A stretch of DNA of 64,000 nt from Brienomyrus brachyistius. Taxonomy: Eukaryota; Chordata; Actinopteri; Osteoglossiformes; Mormyridae. The stretch is taken from assembly GCF_023856365.1 (NCBI RefSeq), contig NC_064548.1, positions 20,570,461 to 20,634,460 on the forward strand, given 5' to 3'. The translations under genes and the position numbers were made by a program. The notes beneath the pieces were generated by a model. That model was not told the origin of the DNA. It saw nothing but the letters and a program-made list of their open reading frames with translations, and ran no database searches. Position 1 is the first letter of the stretch, and each line of letters begins with the position of its first letter. This document shows positions 25,192 to 37,400 of this stretch, in pieces.

Positions 25192-26301
25192 ATCTTTTTA
25201 GATAAATCACATTACTCAATGTGGGTATCTGCATGTATGAACTAAAACGTGTGTGTACTTACCTGTTCATAACTTGTAGGGAAATCAGCCTCATTATAGA
25301 AGAAGTTGCAAATATTCATGTTTAGCTTCTTGTTAGGATGGATTTCTTATAATGGGGTCTATAAAAGACAAAAAGCAAAATTGGTTTTCTATAGTATAAG
25401 ACTAATAATAAGTTCTGGCTCAACAGTTTATGGCATCCAAGGGAAATACCTGCATGCTGTGTACATTTTAAGTGTACATCAGTGCATCTTGGGGTGAAAT
25501 TATGGCTTCTTAAAAGTCTGCCATAAAATAGCCCAGAAAGGATAGGAGGTTTAACAGGGTAATGGGAGGCTGGGCTGCTTCCACAGGAGGAGAGGAATGC
25601 TCACAGCAAATCACCGGTGAAGCTCATGATAGCTAAAATACAGCTTAATTCCTGTAGAGCAATAAGCATTCGGCGCAGGGATGGGCTAAGCCGGCCTGCT
25701 CTCCAGAAACACGAAGCTTTGTCCCATCTCTTGCTTTCTTTTGAAGGGAGATGGTGGAGGTTTTATAGTACAACCTCATGTAATCGTGATCTTTTCCGAT
25801 TCACGAGGAATCACAATTCATCAGGCGTCGTCGAGGGTAATCCGCGAGACACGCTCCAGTGAGCTGCCTGTAGTGGGAAGGAAGCCGTCTTGTAATGACA
25901 GCCCCTGAGAGGCTGAACTCAACTGGCAACTGTCTTCCTGAAGTGTGTATGTCCAGCATTCTGTCCCCATCAGCCAATCGGCACAGATGTTGTTGTGTCA
26001 GTTGGATTATAATTTACGCTAACCCTCATTTCGGGGGAGTTACTAAAGCCCCAAAGGGTCTGAGGTTAAGCGAGTGTCACCTGTCCTCCTCGTCACCGCA
26101 TGACGGAGTGACCATGGAGTCGTGTCCTTTGCCATGCAGGTGTCCAATTGGGCCTTAGGTGGCCGACCCCACTACAACATGGCTGGACCTTGAACCTCTC
26201 TGTGTGCTTAATGTAGTTCAGACAGCTGTCCTCCCATATCAAGCAAATACTACAGCAGTGAACCAATTGGGATGCAGCAGACCGGGGGACGGGGGAGAAA
26301 T

Positions 26302-26421
26302 CAGTGTTTCTCAACTCATTGTGGACCCCCAGGCAGTAACACCTTTTTGCACCAGGAGCTGAGAGGGAGCATAAATGTGGATTGTCTGAGGATCCCCTGT
26401 AGGAGCAGGTTGGAACCACTG
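26302..26421. mobile_element. hAT-type MITE, CAGTGTTTCTCA family, copy 2
   Basis: A 120-bp element from CAGTGTTTCTCAACTC to GCAGGTTGGAACCACTG. Flanks GGAGAAAT (26294-26301) and TGAGAAAT (26422-26429) match at 7 of 8. The inner GGACCCCCAGGCAG and GAGGATCCCCTGTAGG are the decayed inverted arms. Confidence 0.82.
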
Positions 26422-27666
26422 TGAGAAATTACTGTGGGGGATTTTCTCTGGATTTGACGTGTATTGATTTTGACTAAAAAGTGTTTCTCCATCATCAGTT
26501 ATTTACCATTGGACAGCTTTGAAACTTGGCATCGTCTTTAATGAAAGGGTGTAAGGGTGTAATCATGAAAAAAGACTGATTTAGTATTGATAGTGTGCAT
26601 TTCCTGCCAAATTTGAACCCGACAGGATATCACAGTGACTCCATGCGAATTTTAAGTTACTGATGATACTCCAGACTGACAAAATTGGTTATTTTGTTAA
26701 ACAAGAAGTCAGATTATATTAATGAAGATTATGCTGATTTCAAAGCAGTTTAGATACATACATAAATGAAATCTTTACAGCTTGAAAACTTTTTTTACTT
26801 CTTTTAACATGATACAGTGGGAAATTGTTACGTTTATATTTGCAGTTATTCATTTGGCAAATCCTTTTATCCAAAAATGACTTAAATAAATCCATCCAAT
26901 AGGCATTAAAAGAGATTATTTGAATTATAGCTTACTGAAATTGTTATAATTGCTTTTAAATGACTGTGACAATTTCCATTCTAGCGGTTACTGGTTTCTA
27001 ACCCTGTCTGCAAAGCTTCTATGCTGTTGGTTTCACATCCTACCCATAATGCCCTGGTATGGGAGGATTAGAGACACTTCATTAAGATAGCGTTTGCTGA
27101 GAACAAATGCGACATTAGGAAGTAATTTGAGACCAGTGAGGGAGAAGCTCAATCTGCAGCACGATCCAATCAAACCTTCCCTGCGTCCGAACTGCATTAC
27201 GCCAGCCTGCTGGCTCAGGTTCCAGGAAACGGGAGGTTGGGCTGGCTACCCGTGAACAATAGGGGTCTCTAATTCCCCAAGAAACAGGCCATTAGGGGCA
27301 GCACGCAGTGCCGCATGCACACCGCCTGCCCCGGGTCACCACGGCACAGTAATTAGGCTTGATTGAGATATTAATGAATGTGCTGCACAATTCACACTGG
27401 TGGGAAAAAAAGTGTCACTTCAGGACATTTGGTGCGACTGTACTCGCCGGCAGGCCTGTAACACGTGTCGGCACTAATAAAATGCACTGCCTTAATTTGG
27501 TCACATGCAAATTTAACAAGAGCAAATATATTCACTTATTTATTTTGTCTTTATGGATTGTTCTTTAGCTAATTAGTGGCTCTAAACAGGTAATCACTGA
27601 GTAAGTGAAAATTAATTAAAAACAGAAAGAGAATCATTGATTATCTCTAGTAATTATATATTTAAG

Positions 27667-27850
27667 GGTGGCTCAGTGGGTAGTGTTGTCAGGGGTGTAG
27701 ACAGAAATTCTGGGCTCCCCCCCCCCCCCCCCCCACCACCACCACCATCCAATTTAATCTATACTTCTACGTTTTCAAGGGTATTGCCAGGGTATTTACT
27801 GTATGTCCCTCTGAGGTGTTGCGGGTTCAAATCCTACTAAGGTCCTGTGC
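27667..27850 (+). mobile_element. tRNA-derived SINE head split by an insertion
   Basis: Box A-like GTGGCTCAGTGGGTAG (27668-27683) is separated from box B-like GCGGGTTCAAATCC (27821-27834) by about 130 bases; in an intact head the gap is about 30. The extra segment (about 27690-27800) carries a 17-base-range C run and CACCACCACC, and its start (AGGGGTGTAGACAGAAATTC) looks like a separate repeat. Confidence 0.55.
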
Positions 27851-27881
27851 AAGTCTGGACTGGGATTAAATGTCAGCCCAG

Positions 27882-28049
27882 TGGCCTTTACTACAAAGCG
27901 GGGTTACTGGCTTATCGGGGTAACTTGTTGGATTTAAGGCACCACGGCTTAAATGGACTTCATACTCGTTCACTTACATTTTGCGCAGACTACATTAAAT
28001 CCGACAAGTTACCATGATAAGCCAGTAGCCCCGCTTCATAGTACAGGCC
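27882..28049. mobile_element. Palindromic MITE (GGCCTGTACTAC-AAGCGGGG type), copy 1
   Basis: The left arm, ACAAAGCGGGGTTACTGGCT, then TATCGGGGTAACTTGTTGGATTTA, is inverted on the right as TAAATCCGACAAGTTACCAT, then GATAAGCCAGTAGCCCCGCTT. Ends are GGCCTTTACTAC and GTAGTACAGGCC-like. The family could be Harbinger-type, but no diagnostic target duplication is seen. Confidence 0.75.
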
Positions 28050-28510
28050 CCTGGAGTTTGATGTCCACCCACGAAGAATGATGCCACCCTGCACTGGGCT
28101 ACCAGGAAAATGCCCAGTGTGCCAGGTAACCAATGCAGCCCTGGTTCTGTGTGTGTGGATTCTGCACCTTCCCCCTGTGCAGGTGCAGGTTCCCTGTCCA
28201 GGTACCTATCTGCCACCATTCTCAGGGCTCCCTAGCAGGACTCCAGCTCCAGCACGACATGGACTGTGCAAGACAAACTATTTAGGATCGACATTACTAA
28301 TTGACTGACCCTTGTCCCTTATAGAAATACTTCTTGAATTATTTTCAAACACTTCAACTTTAGGTTGCCAGAAAAGAAGCAAAAAGCGACAAAGTGGTAT
28401 GTCATGGTGGCGTAAGCAAAGAAACAGCAGTATACTGTATAAACCCAATTCAAGTTCCCCTATAAAGCATATTGATATTTTGATGCTTCTTCAAAAAGCT
28501 CATTAACTAT

Positions 28511-28854
28511 CCATCCATCCATTTTTCAAACCGCTAATCCTACTGGGTCGCGGGGGGTCTGGAGCCTATCCGAGAAGCAATGGGCACGAGGCAGGGAACA
28601 GTGGGCCAGCCCATCGCAGGGCACACTCACACACCATTCACTCACACATGCACACCTACGGGCAATTTGGCAACTCCAATTAGCCTCAGCATGTCTTTGG
28701 ACTGTGGGGGGAAACCAGAGTACCCGGAGGAAACCCCACGACGACATGAGGAGAACATAAAAACTCCACACACGCGTAACCTAGGTGGAGACTCGAACCC
28801 GGGTCCCAGAGGTGTCAGGCAACAGTGCTAACCACTGCACCACCATGCCGCCCC
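28511..28854 (-). mobile_element. tRNA-derived SINE with (CCAT)n tail (family 3), copy A
   Basis: Full-length minus-strand copy: tail CCATCCATCC at 28511, body, then head with GACTCGAACCCGGGTCCCAG and GCTAACCACTGCACCACCAT (reverse of tRNA boxes B and A). A perfect 12-bp target duplication, CTCATTAACTAT, flanks it at 28499-28510 and 28855-28866, as expected from LINE-type target-primed reverse transcription. The clean duplication and similarity to copy B indicate a young insertion. Confidence 0.93.
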
Positions 28855-29077
28855 CTCATTAACTATGATTGGTTAATACTTTGAGAGGTATGTTAATTAC
28901 AGTTGGTTGCTACCTCGAGGCACATCACTTATACTTAGTTCCCTTGGTTACCCCCTTAGTTACCCCATCCCATGACTATCACGTGACCTTAACCCCCCTC
29001 AGTGCACCCTGCCCTGGTTGACCTCCGAAAATCTGGTAAGCAATTCAGTAATTGTGCAATTGTGACACCCACGAGTT

Positions 29078-29340
29078 ATTAATCTGTATAAATTCGGCAC
29101 ATCCTTATGTTTATTAAATTCAGTTAGTGGATGCTACTATTTTGGTAAGCCATGGAAGCGATATGCACAAGTGGAGGTGAAGAAAGGAGCAGCTCAGCAG
29201 CCACGACTTCTTTTAAAAGAGGAGACCTTATGGATAAATAAGGGAAAAGGACGTCGGTGGTGTGGCGGTACTTTTTGCAGTTTAAAGTCCGACACATTTA
29301 TTAAACATAAGGATACGCCGAATTTATACAGATTACTAAT
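29078..29340. mobile_element. Inverted-repeat element carrying a BED-finger-like fragment
   Basis: The left arm ATTAATCTGTATAAATTCGG continues CACATCCTTATGTTTATTAAA (to 29120). The right arm (29293-29340) is its inverse, TTTATTAAACATAAGGATAC then GCCGAATTTATACAGATTACTAAT. Between them the plus strand reads KRTSVVWRYFLQFKVRH (about 29243-29294), like the SxVW-YF-F start of a BED zinc finger found in hAT transposases, with a stop just upstream. Confidence 0.6.
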
Positions 29341-29399
29341 ATTTTAGGTAAACTACTAATCTGATTACCAAATTCTGGGCGTAAGTAAACGGCCATACA

Positions 29400-29513
29400 G
29401 TACTGAAAAGCTGGTGTCCAGAAAAACGTTTCACCCTAACCCTGACCCGTCTGATTATTACCCATGCGCTGTACAATGGTGATTATATCGAGATCTGATA
29501 TCGTGCAGCCCTG
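29400..29513. mobile_element. Possible hAT terminus
   Basis: Read on the minus strand, 29513 begins CAGGGCTGCACGATATCAGA, a start typical of fish hAT and hAT-MITE ends. The matching opposite end is not clear, so this may be a truncated element, perhaps linked with the inverted-repeat element at 29078-29340. Confidence 0.4.
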
Positions 29514-29514
29514 C

Positions 29515-31100
29515 CACCGGCCCACTTGCCGTATCTGTGACCCAGCCCCCTGCGGCTAAACCTAGAGGGCATCAGAGAACCGAACCATCCTGCATTCTCA
29601 GCAAAACACGTACAAACCATTTTATTCATGCCTAAGACCTAAATCATGGACAGCAATCCCACAATGCCTTCCTCCAGTCCTAACCCATCAGCTCGCCTTC
29701 CACGGGACATATATCTAAATCATAGATATTTACGGCGAGTCCCCAGCTAACACACTCGTCATATTTTGCTAATAAGAAGTTCAGCCATATCATCGAAGGC
29801 AAAACATGAGGGGAAATGAGGGGAATTTGGCAGAGTTTTGTCTGGAATTTCCGGCCCAGAAAGTGTCGAATCTTTGTTGGAGATTTCTCTATGATTTATT
29901 AAGCATGCATGAACATGCTATTCACGCACACCGTCCTGATCATGCTTCCATTCCTGCAGCGTACACCCCTTGCCAGAGTTATGACCTAGTCTGCAGGTAT
30001 CTCGGTTCAATTCAATCTTAGCCTGCATGTGAAAATATGTTTGTGCTTGTTCACGTTACCCAGCAAGCGACTGTTCAGGTCTCATGGTTTTAAAAGACAG
30101 CTTTTAAAATTTGTATTGATATTTAAATAGCATCTAGAAAATAAAAACCTTGCAGTTTTGAATTACCACTGTATGAATGACATACACACACACACACACA
30201 CTCACAGTGAGAGATGAAGCACTGTATATTTGTGTATATATTTCTTATTCCTTGAATGTGACTGTACAAAGACCTTCTTGCTGCTACTGTCCTAGTTACA
30301 CCTGAATTTGTAATACAGGATCCTATCAAACCAGATTTTTGTAAGGATCCTAGGACCATGCTGTACTTTTCACCGTCCTCTTTTGTGATGTTTTCCTTAA
30401 AAAATTCTGGTAATTTTTAAGTATCTGCTGTACCTTACAGAGTTTTAGTGTGGTTTCTTGGTGGCTATTTTACTTCAACATTCCATTGAAAGATCTTACA
30501 CGAGCCCTTTACAAATTCTTCTCTAAAATCACCCTTCAGCCTCCTTATGGACCACTGGAATCGAGATACAGTGCACAATATATCTGAGCTGGGTCTGGCT
30601 TTGGCTGCTACTGGGAGATCATCTCAGGGATGTTGCTGATAACAACAATCCCAGAATTCATAGTAACTGGACTTCCTTTCCTGCCGGCTGGGCCTGAGCT
30701 CGCCTTTCCGTTTCAGCTAATGATGTCCAGACCTCAAACTGGGCTTCTCAGGGACAGGAGCCTGGATGGTCTGTGTCCCATTTGTCCAACTCATATTACC
30801 CTGCTGTTGACTGCCAGTGATAGCTGGAGAGGAATGAAAAACAGGCAATCTGTATTTCATTTGTGGCTTTTGTCAAGAATTTGATATCCATAGTACATTT
30901 GACCATTGAGACTAACTGTTATGCCATTCTCAAGGTGCATCTCACATGAAAATAAGAGCAGGAGGTACAAGGACTGGCTGGTGGAGTCAAAGATAATTTC
31001 TGCTCATCAGAAATAAGTATTATATAATTTTTACAGTTAGTGCGTCTTTCCACGAACACTTTTACAATGCTTTTTTAATGGGTCAGTTGAAATGTACAGA
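29515..31100. other. Upstream stretch of the dpp10-like gene
   Basis: No gene seen; a short (CA)n lies at 30181-30203. Could hold distal regulatory DNA for the promoter downstream, but no specific site is evident. Confidence 0.5.
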
Positions 31101-31600
31101 TTAAAAGGACTTAATATAATTTAAAGGAATATATAACGGCAGCCTTATAGTACTTAATATGAAGGATGATAAGAACCCGTTACATCCTGTGTGTGATCCC
31201 CAGAGCCCCGCCGCTCCTCCCCCCGTGTCTTTGGGACTCAGGGTCTCCAGCTTACAGGCAGGAAAGCAGGATCTGACCATTTGACGCTGCCCCAGATGTG
31301 CGCATCGCTGAGCAGCTCGCCGCTCGGAATCCTGCCTCTCCTCCGCCTCGCACATCACGGGAGACACCGGCACGTTTCGGGCGTCATCTGAGGACTTGTC
31401 CCGTCTCGGTCTTCGTGGGATGTGACCCAGCACAACCTTCAGGTTCCTCTGCGGATGCTTACGGAGCGGATCGCGGCACGTCCATCACCAGCACCTTGAC
31501 GATCCCGATAGATCCCGTACCGAGCGGCACCCGGATGCATCAGCGTACGGTTTAGGACGGACTATCCCCGGAAAGTGGCAATCATCCCCCAGGCTTCAGC
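31100..31600 (+). promoter_or_regulatory. Candidate promoter and 5' UTR of the dpp10-like gene
   Basis: From about 31195 to 31680 the sequence changes from AT-rich to GC-rich with many CpGs (for example around 31318-31390 and 31455-31560), unlike the flanks. A TATA-like TATATAAC lies at 31130-31137, about 465 bases before the ATG at 31601. A CpG cluster over a first coding exon is typical of brain-expressed vertebrate genes. The transcription start is not visible, and the TATA-like motif may be coincidental in AT-rich DNA. Inference from composition and position only. Confidence 0.45.
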
Positions 31601-31660
31601 ATGACGGCGGCAAGCGAGAAAGCGGTTCAGAGAGGGACCCAGCAGCCTCAGCCGGACGAG
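31601..31660 (+). CDS. dpp10: Exon 1 (coding part) of DPP10/DPP6-family gene
   Basis: This is the first coding exon of a dipeptidyl-peptidase-like Kv4 auxiliary subunit. ATG at 31601 opens 20 codons (MTAASEKAVQRGTQQPQPDE) that end exactly at a GAG|GTAACC donor, phase 0. The short hydrophilic, Gln/Pro-rich N-terminus starting MTAA or MTTA resembles one of the alternative short N-termini known for mammalian DPP10 and DPP6, which lie on the cytoplasmic side and tune Kv4 channel inactivation. The start was chosen because it follows ttcagc in a GC-rich stretch, keeps an open frame to a donor, and joins in phase with the acceptor at 46638. The exon is too short to prove family membership alone; the call rests on exons 2 and 3. 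These genes usually have several alternative first exons, so others may lie outside this window. Confidence 0.8.
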
Positions 31661-33159
31661 GTAACCGCTGGAGCGGACGCCGGCTGCCTGTCAACTTGGG
31701 CTCGGGAATAATGACTGTAGTCATTTACACTTTACCTGCTTTCACCCGGTTAAATCCGCTCATCTTCCATCGATTACCTGATTCCTTTCGGTTTCTTTAA
31801 GTATGTTATTTATTTTGTATAAATCATCTTGTTTAGCCTGCATCTTTTATTCGTTTATTTTAGACATTCTACTGTGGGGATTTTTGGTCTTCCAGGACCA
31901 AAGGGACAGCGGTATACTTATGCATGTTATGCATGACTTTTATATCACAGCAAATGAGTAAAATCACCGTGAGCCGCTCGGATACGTGACCCGCAACCGC
32001 ATTTCTTAACACAAACCCCCGGTCATCGGGGAGCGGAGAGCCGGCGCCTGGGCGCACTTCAAAGGCTTCTTTGTATCATTATATTTATACACACACAAGC
32101 ACCCACACGCACTTTGCATTAGCGATAATAACAATAAATGCATATATTAGTGAGGTGTTATGTGTGTGTTAGCTAGTTGGTTCTTGAGCTCGCGAGCCGC
32201 TTCGTTTAAGCTGCGTTTTCTGGACATTGCGGGGTAAATGACAGGACGGCTAACGCCATTCGTGTGATATCAATTAGTCTAAAAAAAAAAGCTTTTCAGC
32301 TGTCGGATCGCTGCATAATTAGAGCTTTCGGTGGACAGAAACCATTTAGACTGAGTGGAAAGTATTGCAATTCAATGCTTGTCATGTAGTGTTTTTTCCC
32401 CAGTTGTTTCTATTCCGGTTTAATTGTATGGATGCCAGGATTGGTCATACTTCTCTGTGATGTTCTGTTTATGTTATGCACATGTTGTATATCAGGTAAC
32501 TTGAAGGAAAAAAACTAAATCGGATGCAAATGAAGAAATGCAGTGTTCAGAGACGCCACGGCTTCCCTTTTAAATATGGGCTTTAGTAATGCATGGCGCA
32601 CTATATTTACCAGCGATGTGGTCACATCGGACACTCTTGATTAACGAGTTTAAATGAAACCGAATGGCCTCGACATTTAGGCTTGATTTCGCTGTGCAGG
32701 TCTATTTCAGAAATATTTTTCATTCAGTTTTAGGCACACCTTAAAGTAAACACGCATGCTTTGCAAATGCAGTGGTCCGGCTGCGTGCGTTTGCTTCTAA
32801 TGGGCACCGGTTTGCAGATCCAGGGGTTTGCCGCTGGAAAGCCGCCGAAAACCCGGGCTGCTGCTTAAAGCTCAGCGCCGTACTTCTCCGAGCACATTCC
32901 GCTTAGAAACAGCATCATCTCCTCAAATGTCAAGATCTGGGTCCCTGAAGCATAGCCGTTTTACATCACTGAACCCATCTTGGCGAGGGAATGTGCCGTT
33001 TGTGTATATAGAGAACATGAGTCTTTGAGGTTAGTTCCCTCTTGACATAACATATTCACATCTGGTCTGATTTGATTGATTAATGGTTGGAGGTCAAAGG
33101 GGAAGTTGAAGCCCGGAAAGCAGAACTCTTTCATGGGAGTGTAAATCGAGAGCATAACT

Positions 33160-33620
33160 AAGCATGAAATGGCTGTAATGCTGTTCTTGGGCAAACTGAC
33201 ATTAGCTCCTGTGGAAGCTCACATGAGGATTTGACAGCTCTGTAGTGTCTGTCATTGTTATGAAAAATAATATAGAAAATTGCTCCTATGAGTATATAAT
33301 GAAGGTAGGGAACTACTGGCTGCTCGGTGCTGAATTGGTCATATGGCATCGGCAACACAAAAGCATAGCCTGCCTCCTCCTCTTCTGCGTCGACCTGAAG
33401 CTGGACGGGCCTGCATTTGGCTCCCTAGTAAACACTAAGCATATCGCCCTGCTCTGTGTCCTTATATGTGCATCGATAGGGTTGGATATCATTACCACTG
33501 CAGTCAAAGTTGAAGAGGGAGAACTTGCTGGTATCTCCAGGGGCTTTAAGTCAGGGTTCAGTTTCACTATGCTCCATGTTACTCTAACCATTCCTGCTGT
33601 GACGCAGAGGAGTCAATAAT
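33160..33620. other. Unassigned coding-like segment in intron 1
   Basis: The plus strand is open for 124 codons (33245-33619). The minus strand also has coding-like pieces: NDIQPYRCTYKDTEQGD, then after a stop DAEEEEAGYAFVLPMPYDQF. The minus-strand composition looks more protein-like, so a degraded domesticated or transposon-derived gene fragment is possible. I cannot identify the family with any confidence. Confidence 0.25.
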
Positions 33621-34985
33621 CTGTGAGAGGAGATGTCCTGGTGCAGATGACACATTCACGGGCTGGCTTTACACTGCGGAATCTTCTGCTCATGTCAGAT
33701 GAACACCAACCCAAGCAAGACTTTGGGTAAATGAATCCATGTCATTGGGTGAATCTCAATATGCGTACTTGACAGTACTTGTGGTCTCGTGTACCCATTT
33801 TACATCATCTTGCATTGCCGAAGACCAGTTCCGATGCTAAGAACACAAGTACAGAGGGCAGTAAAGCTCCCTGCTGTCGTTCTTGCACCACTCCTGATAT
33901 TAAGGATACATCAGTTGCATCCTCACTGAACAGGACCAATCCCATGATTGATTGCGCCTCAAGTTTGTTCTTGGAATGCAAATTAGCTAAAACCGGTCTT
34001 GCCAAAACCACAGGTACGGTTTTTGTGTTCTTGGTATTTAGATTCACCAATTGTTATTGACCATAGGTATCCCAGTTGCGCTACCCAAAGGCATTATGGG
34101 TAAATCAGCATCTTTACTAAATTGATTATGCAGCAGAGAATATTCAGTTAGTGATCCGAGTAATACATGTTTTTAACCCTCTTACAGAAAGTCCTTCACT
34201 AACGTTTCCCGTAATGTGATTTGCATTTAAATAGTATCTCGAACAAGCCTTATTAATTAAGAGATTAGCAGTATCCGAACAGCAGCTCAGGGTGGGCCGT
34301 GAGGACCCCGTTTGACAGGCGGCATTTCTCCAGCTTCGAGAAGGTCCCTTTGCTGCTCTTTAATGGTGTTTGATGGTGGCTTTTTAAACATCAGGCTCTA
34401 ATTGTTTTCTTGCATGCTTACAGTCTTTGAAGTGCTCGGGCACATAAAGATGGAGATATACAAACGGCGCCTTTAATCTTTCGACGGTTTACAACGCCAC
34501 GTCAGATGAATCCGCTGATATTTTCATAAATAATTTAGATTGTACATAAAAGCGCAGCGCATCTTGGACTCGAAGCTGCCGATTTCCACTTCAGATGGAA
34601 AGACTAATGCGCTAATCATTTTGTGACATATGCTCATCCCTTATCAGAGAAAATGGTAATGTTTGTATTTTTTACGGTTTCTATGTAGAGCGTACTTGTT
34701 TGTGTTTTGGCACCGACACTCTCCGAATGTTCCCACGTATAGAGTCTGTTTGGTCAGTTCTGTGTTATGTTTGACGCAGTACGGACTTCTAATATGGAGA
34801 CAGATGCCGGTCCACTGCTGTTTTTAACCTAATCTTGTTGTCATCATGCAAAAACTGGGGCAGCAGGCAGATGCTGACCCGGAGTGGCTATGAATCTTGT
34901 CAGCTGAAGTCTCAGAAGTGGTCCTATGATATGAATTAGAAACCACACTAAGTAATAATCAAGCACGTAACAGTCTTCATAAATT

Positions 34986-35008
34986 AACAACAACAACAAC
35001 AACAACAA
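34986..35008 (+). repeat. (AAC)n microsatellite
   Basis: A short perfect CAA trinucleotide run in intron 1. Confidence 0.9.
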
Positions 35009-37261
35009 GTGTATTTCTCGTAGCAATGGATGTTTTACAATAAATACAATCCAACACAAAAACCAAAAATCATTCATCAGCAAAAACAATAACAAAGGCA
35101 ACTGTACAAACTGGATATTGTATTATAACATTCCTGAAATACTTATGTTTTTCTGTTAATGTAAATACTGTAAATAGCAATAAAGCAGGGTATGTAGGTT
35201 GGATAAAGCAGATTGATAAAGGTGGACAGATTAAGATGACGAGAGAACATATCCTGACATACGTGAAACGAATGGACCCCTCTTCTGTGTTTGGAATACA
35301 TTTTATATTATTCTTTGTGCCAAAAGTATTACCTAAATTTACGGGATTGAAGACAACTTTCTAATGGACCTTAAAGCAGATGAGCAAATGTGTGGCGATT
35401 GGGTTTGTGTGCCCATTTCCATCCCGTCTCACACTGTGACAGTGATGTCATGTTAGCGAGGTGACGGGGGCCTCGGGTGAGTATGATTGGCTCCTTAATG
35501 GCCCGCCGAAGGTGGTGCTTAGGGACAGAATACAACAGACAGATTCAAAAGCAAAATATCATTCCAGGGACAAATGGAAAGGCCAGAAACGAAATAGCAG
35601 ACCGTTCATTGTAAATTGTCCTTCATACTCTGAAATGCTATTTCCTGTTTTGGGTTGTTTTTTTCTGGTTTCCTTCCTTTTTTAGTATTCTAATTTTATT
35701 TCTTGCACTTTTGGGACACTATACCCAGACAGTGCATGCTTTTGATGGCCCATTTTACCCCCGGCCTGCTTCTCTGCACTGGCGACAGGTGGGAATTAAG
35801 TCACATGTCCCGCTGCTGCTCCATAACATCGCGCTAATCGTTACTGACTTCCCTGACGGGACAGAGATGCTGGTGGGCATCGCTGACCGGCGCGATCTGC
35901 GGTCGGCCGGCTTTAACACGGCCGAAGTCCGGCTTTAATCAGAAGTGAAAGCGAACGTATTGCAATCACGCTCGGGACAAGGAGTTCAGAAATGGCTGCT
36001 GAGGGGAGGCCCGTCACGTTTAATTGCTTTCCGAGCTGCAGGGCTCAGGGGACGAATGGAGAGTCCCGGCGCATGTCCCCTCATAGCGAGTGCAAGTGAC
36101 AAGGAAGGAACAAGGACACCAGAGACCTTTAGAGGCACTTCACGCTTTTCCGCTCGGCAAGGAACGGCTTATTTATCCCTGAGCATCGTGGCGTGACTCG
36201 AAGGTAACACAGACACACGTCTGCAGGGGGAGTTCTCGCCTCATTGGGTTATTTCTGACAAGCCGAGACTCTTTGAAAAGATGTGAAATCATGGGGGATT
36301 ATATAATATTTTGTTGTCCGGGATGTTGACATGTTAGTGAATGAATACATTTGACCCTACCGCATCTGTCTGCAACAAATTAGCTAAGCATTCAGTCTTT
36401 AGTGTTGTCTGGAGAAGTCATTTCAATATGTAAATTGGACTAATGTAATTATGTTGTTCACAGCTTTGCAAAATGGTTTTCTAATCAGTCAGTCGATACT
36501 GTAATTGTAAACACTTTTTTTTCTGGGTAGTTTATCAAAAGATGACAATAAAAACACTGAATCCGGAAAAAAGCCAGTCATCCTGATTTTGGGAGACTGG
36601 GGAAAGCAGCACTAGGCTGAAAGAGTTCAGCGGGAATAGATGTAGGAGGGAGGATTTGTAGGGTGCGGTAATATCGTCACCATCCCCGGAGACTCCAGCA
36701 ACAGCCGGCCGGCTGGCCTGCCTTAGTGGGGGGATTTCTAACCGACTGGGTCTCTTCGGTGATTTGGTTTTCATGAGAATATTGAGATGATAGCAGGTAG
36801 TACAGGAGAATGTGGATGCGGGAGCTACAGGAAGCACCGGTGATGTGCAGTATACAGGGGCGTGAGGGTTAAACAGGAATGTGTACTTAAAAAACATGAT
36901 ATGGGGTATTAGGAATGTCTTCGGTCAAAGCGCACACTCAGAGATACTCAGATGCCAGAAATGCACTGAGACATGAATCATCACAGACTCCTGACTTCTT
37001 ATGTTTATATTCCTCAAGCTTCCACTCAAGACTCTTAGCTGAAGAAATGGATGGGTTTCATCTGCTAGTTTGCAGTGCACTTCGGGGCTGATAGGGGCGG
37101 AGGAGCGCCCTCTCTGGCACTGCTGTAATTTTTTTTCTATGTCACAGAGATTATGAAATGCATCATCCTTTTATTAAAATCTTAAAGAGTACCCCGTTCC
37201 CTTTGCTCCCCCCACCTCACTGAGGTCAATCCTTTATCAGTATGGAAATCATTACTAGTGA

Positions 37262-37400
37262 TCATTACATAAACCAACATAGCTGGGATCATATAAAACG
37301 AAGTATCCCAGCTGGTTTGGCACTTTCGGTACTGGTACTCGAGCAGAAGTCAATGGAAAAGCGAAAGTACCGAAAGTACAGTACTTGTGTGGTGGATAAG
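37262..37400. repeat. Fold-back repeat with AGTACCGAAAG arms
   Basis: Two inverted pairs: AGCTGGGAT with ATCCCAGCT (about 37279-37313) and CTTTCGGTACT with AGTACCGAAAG (about 37324-37378), around GAGCAGAAGTCAATGG. Likely a decayed MITE. Confidence 0.5.

Larger units (their letters stand above)
24980..27660. other. Stretch without recognised genes
   Basis: Holds a (GGAT)n microsatellite (25169) and one MITE (26302). Otherwise nothing recognised. Confidence 0.55.
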
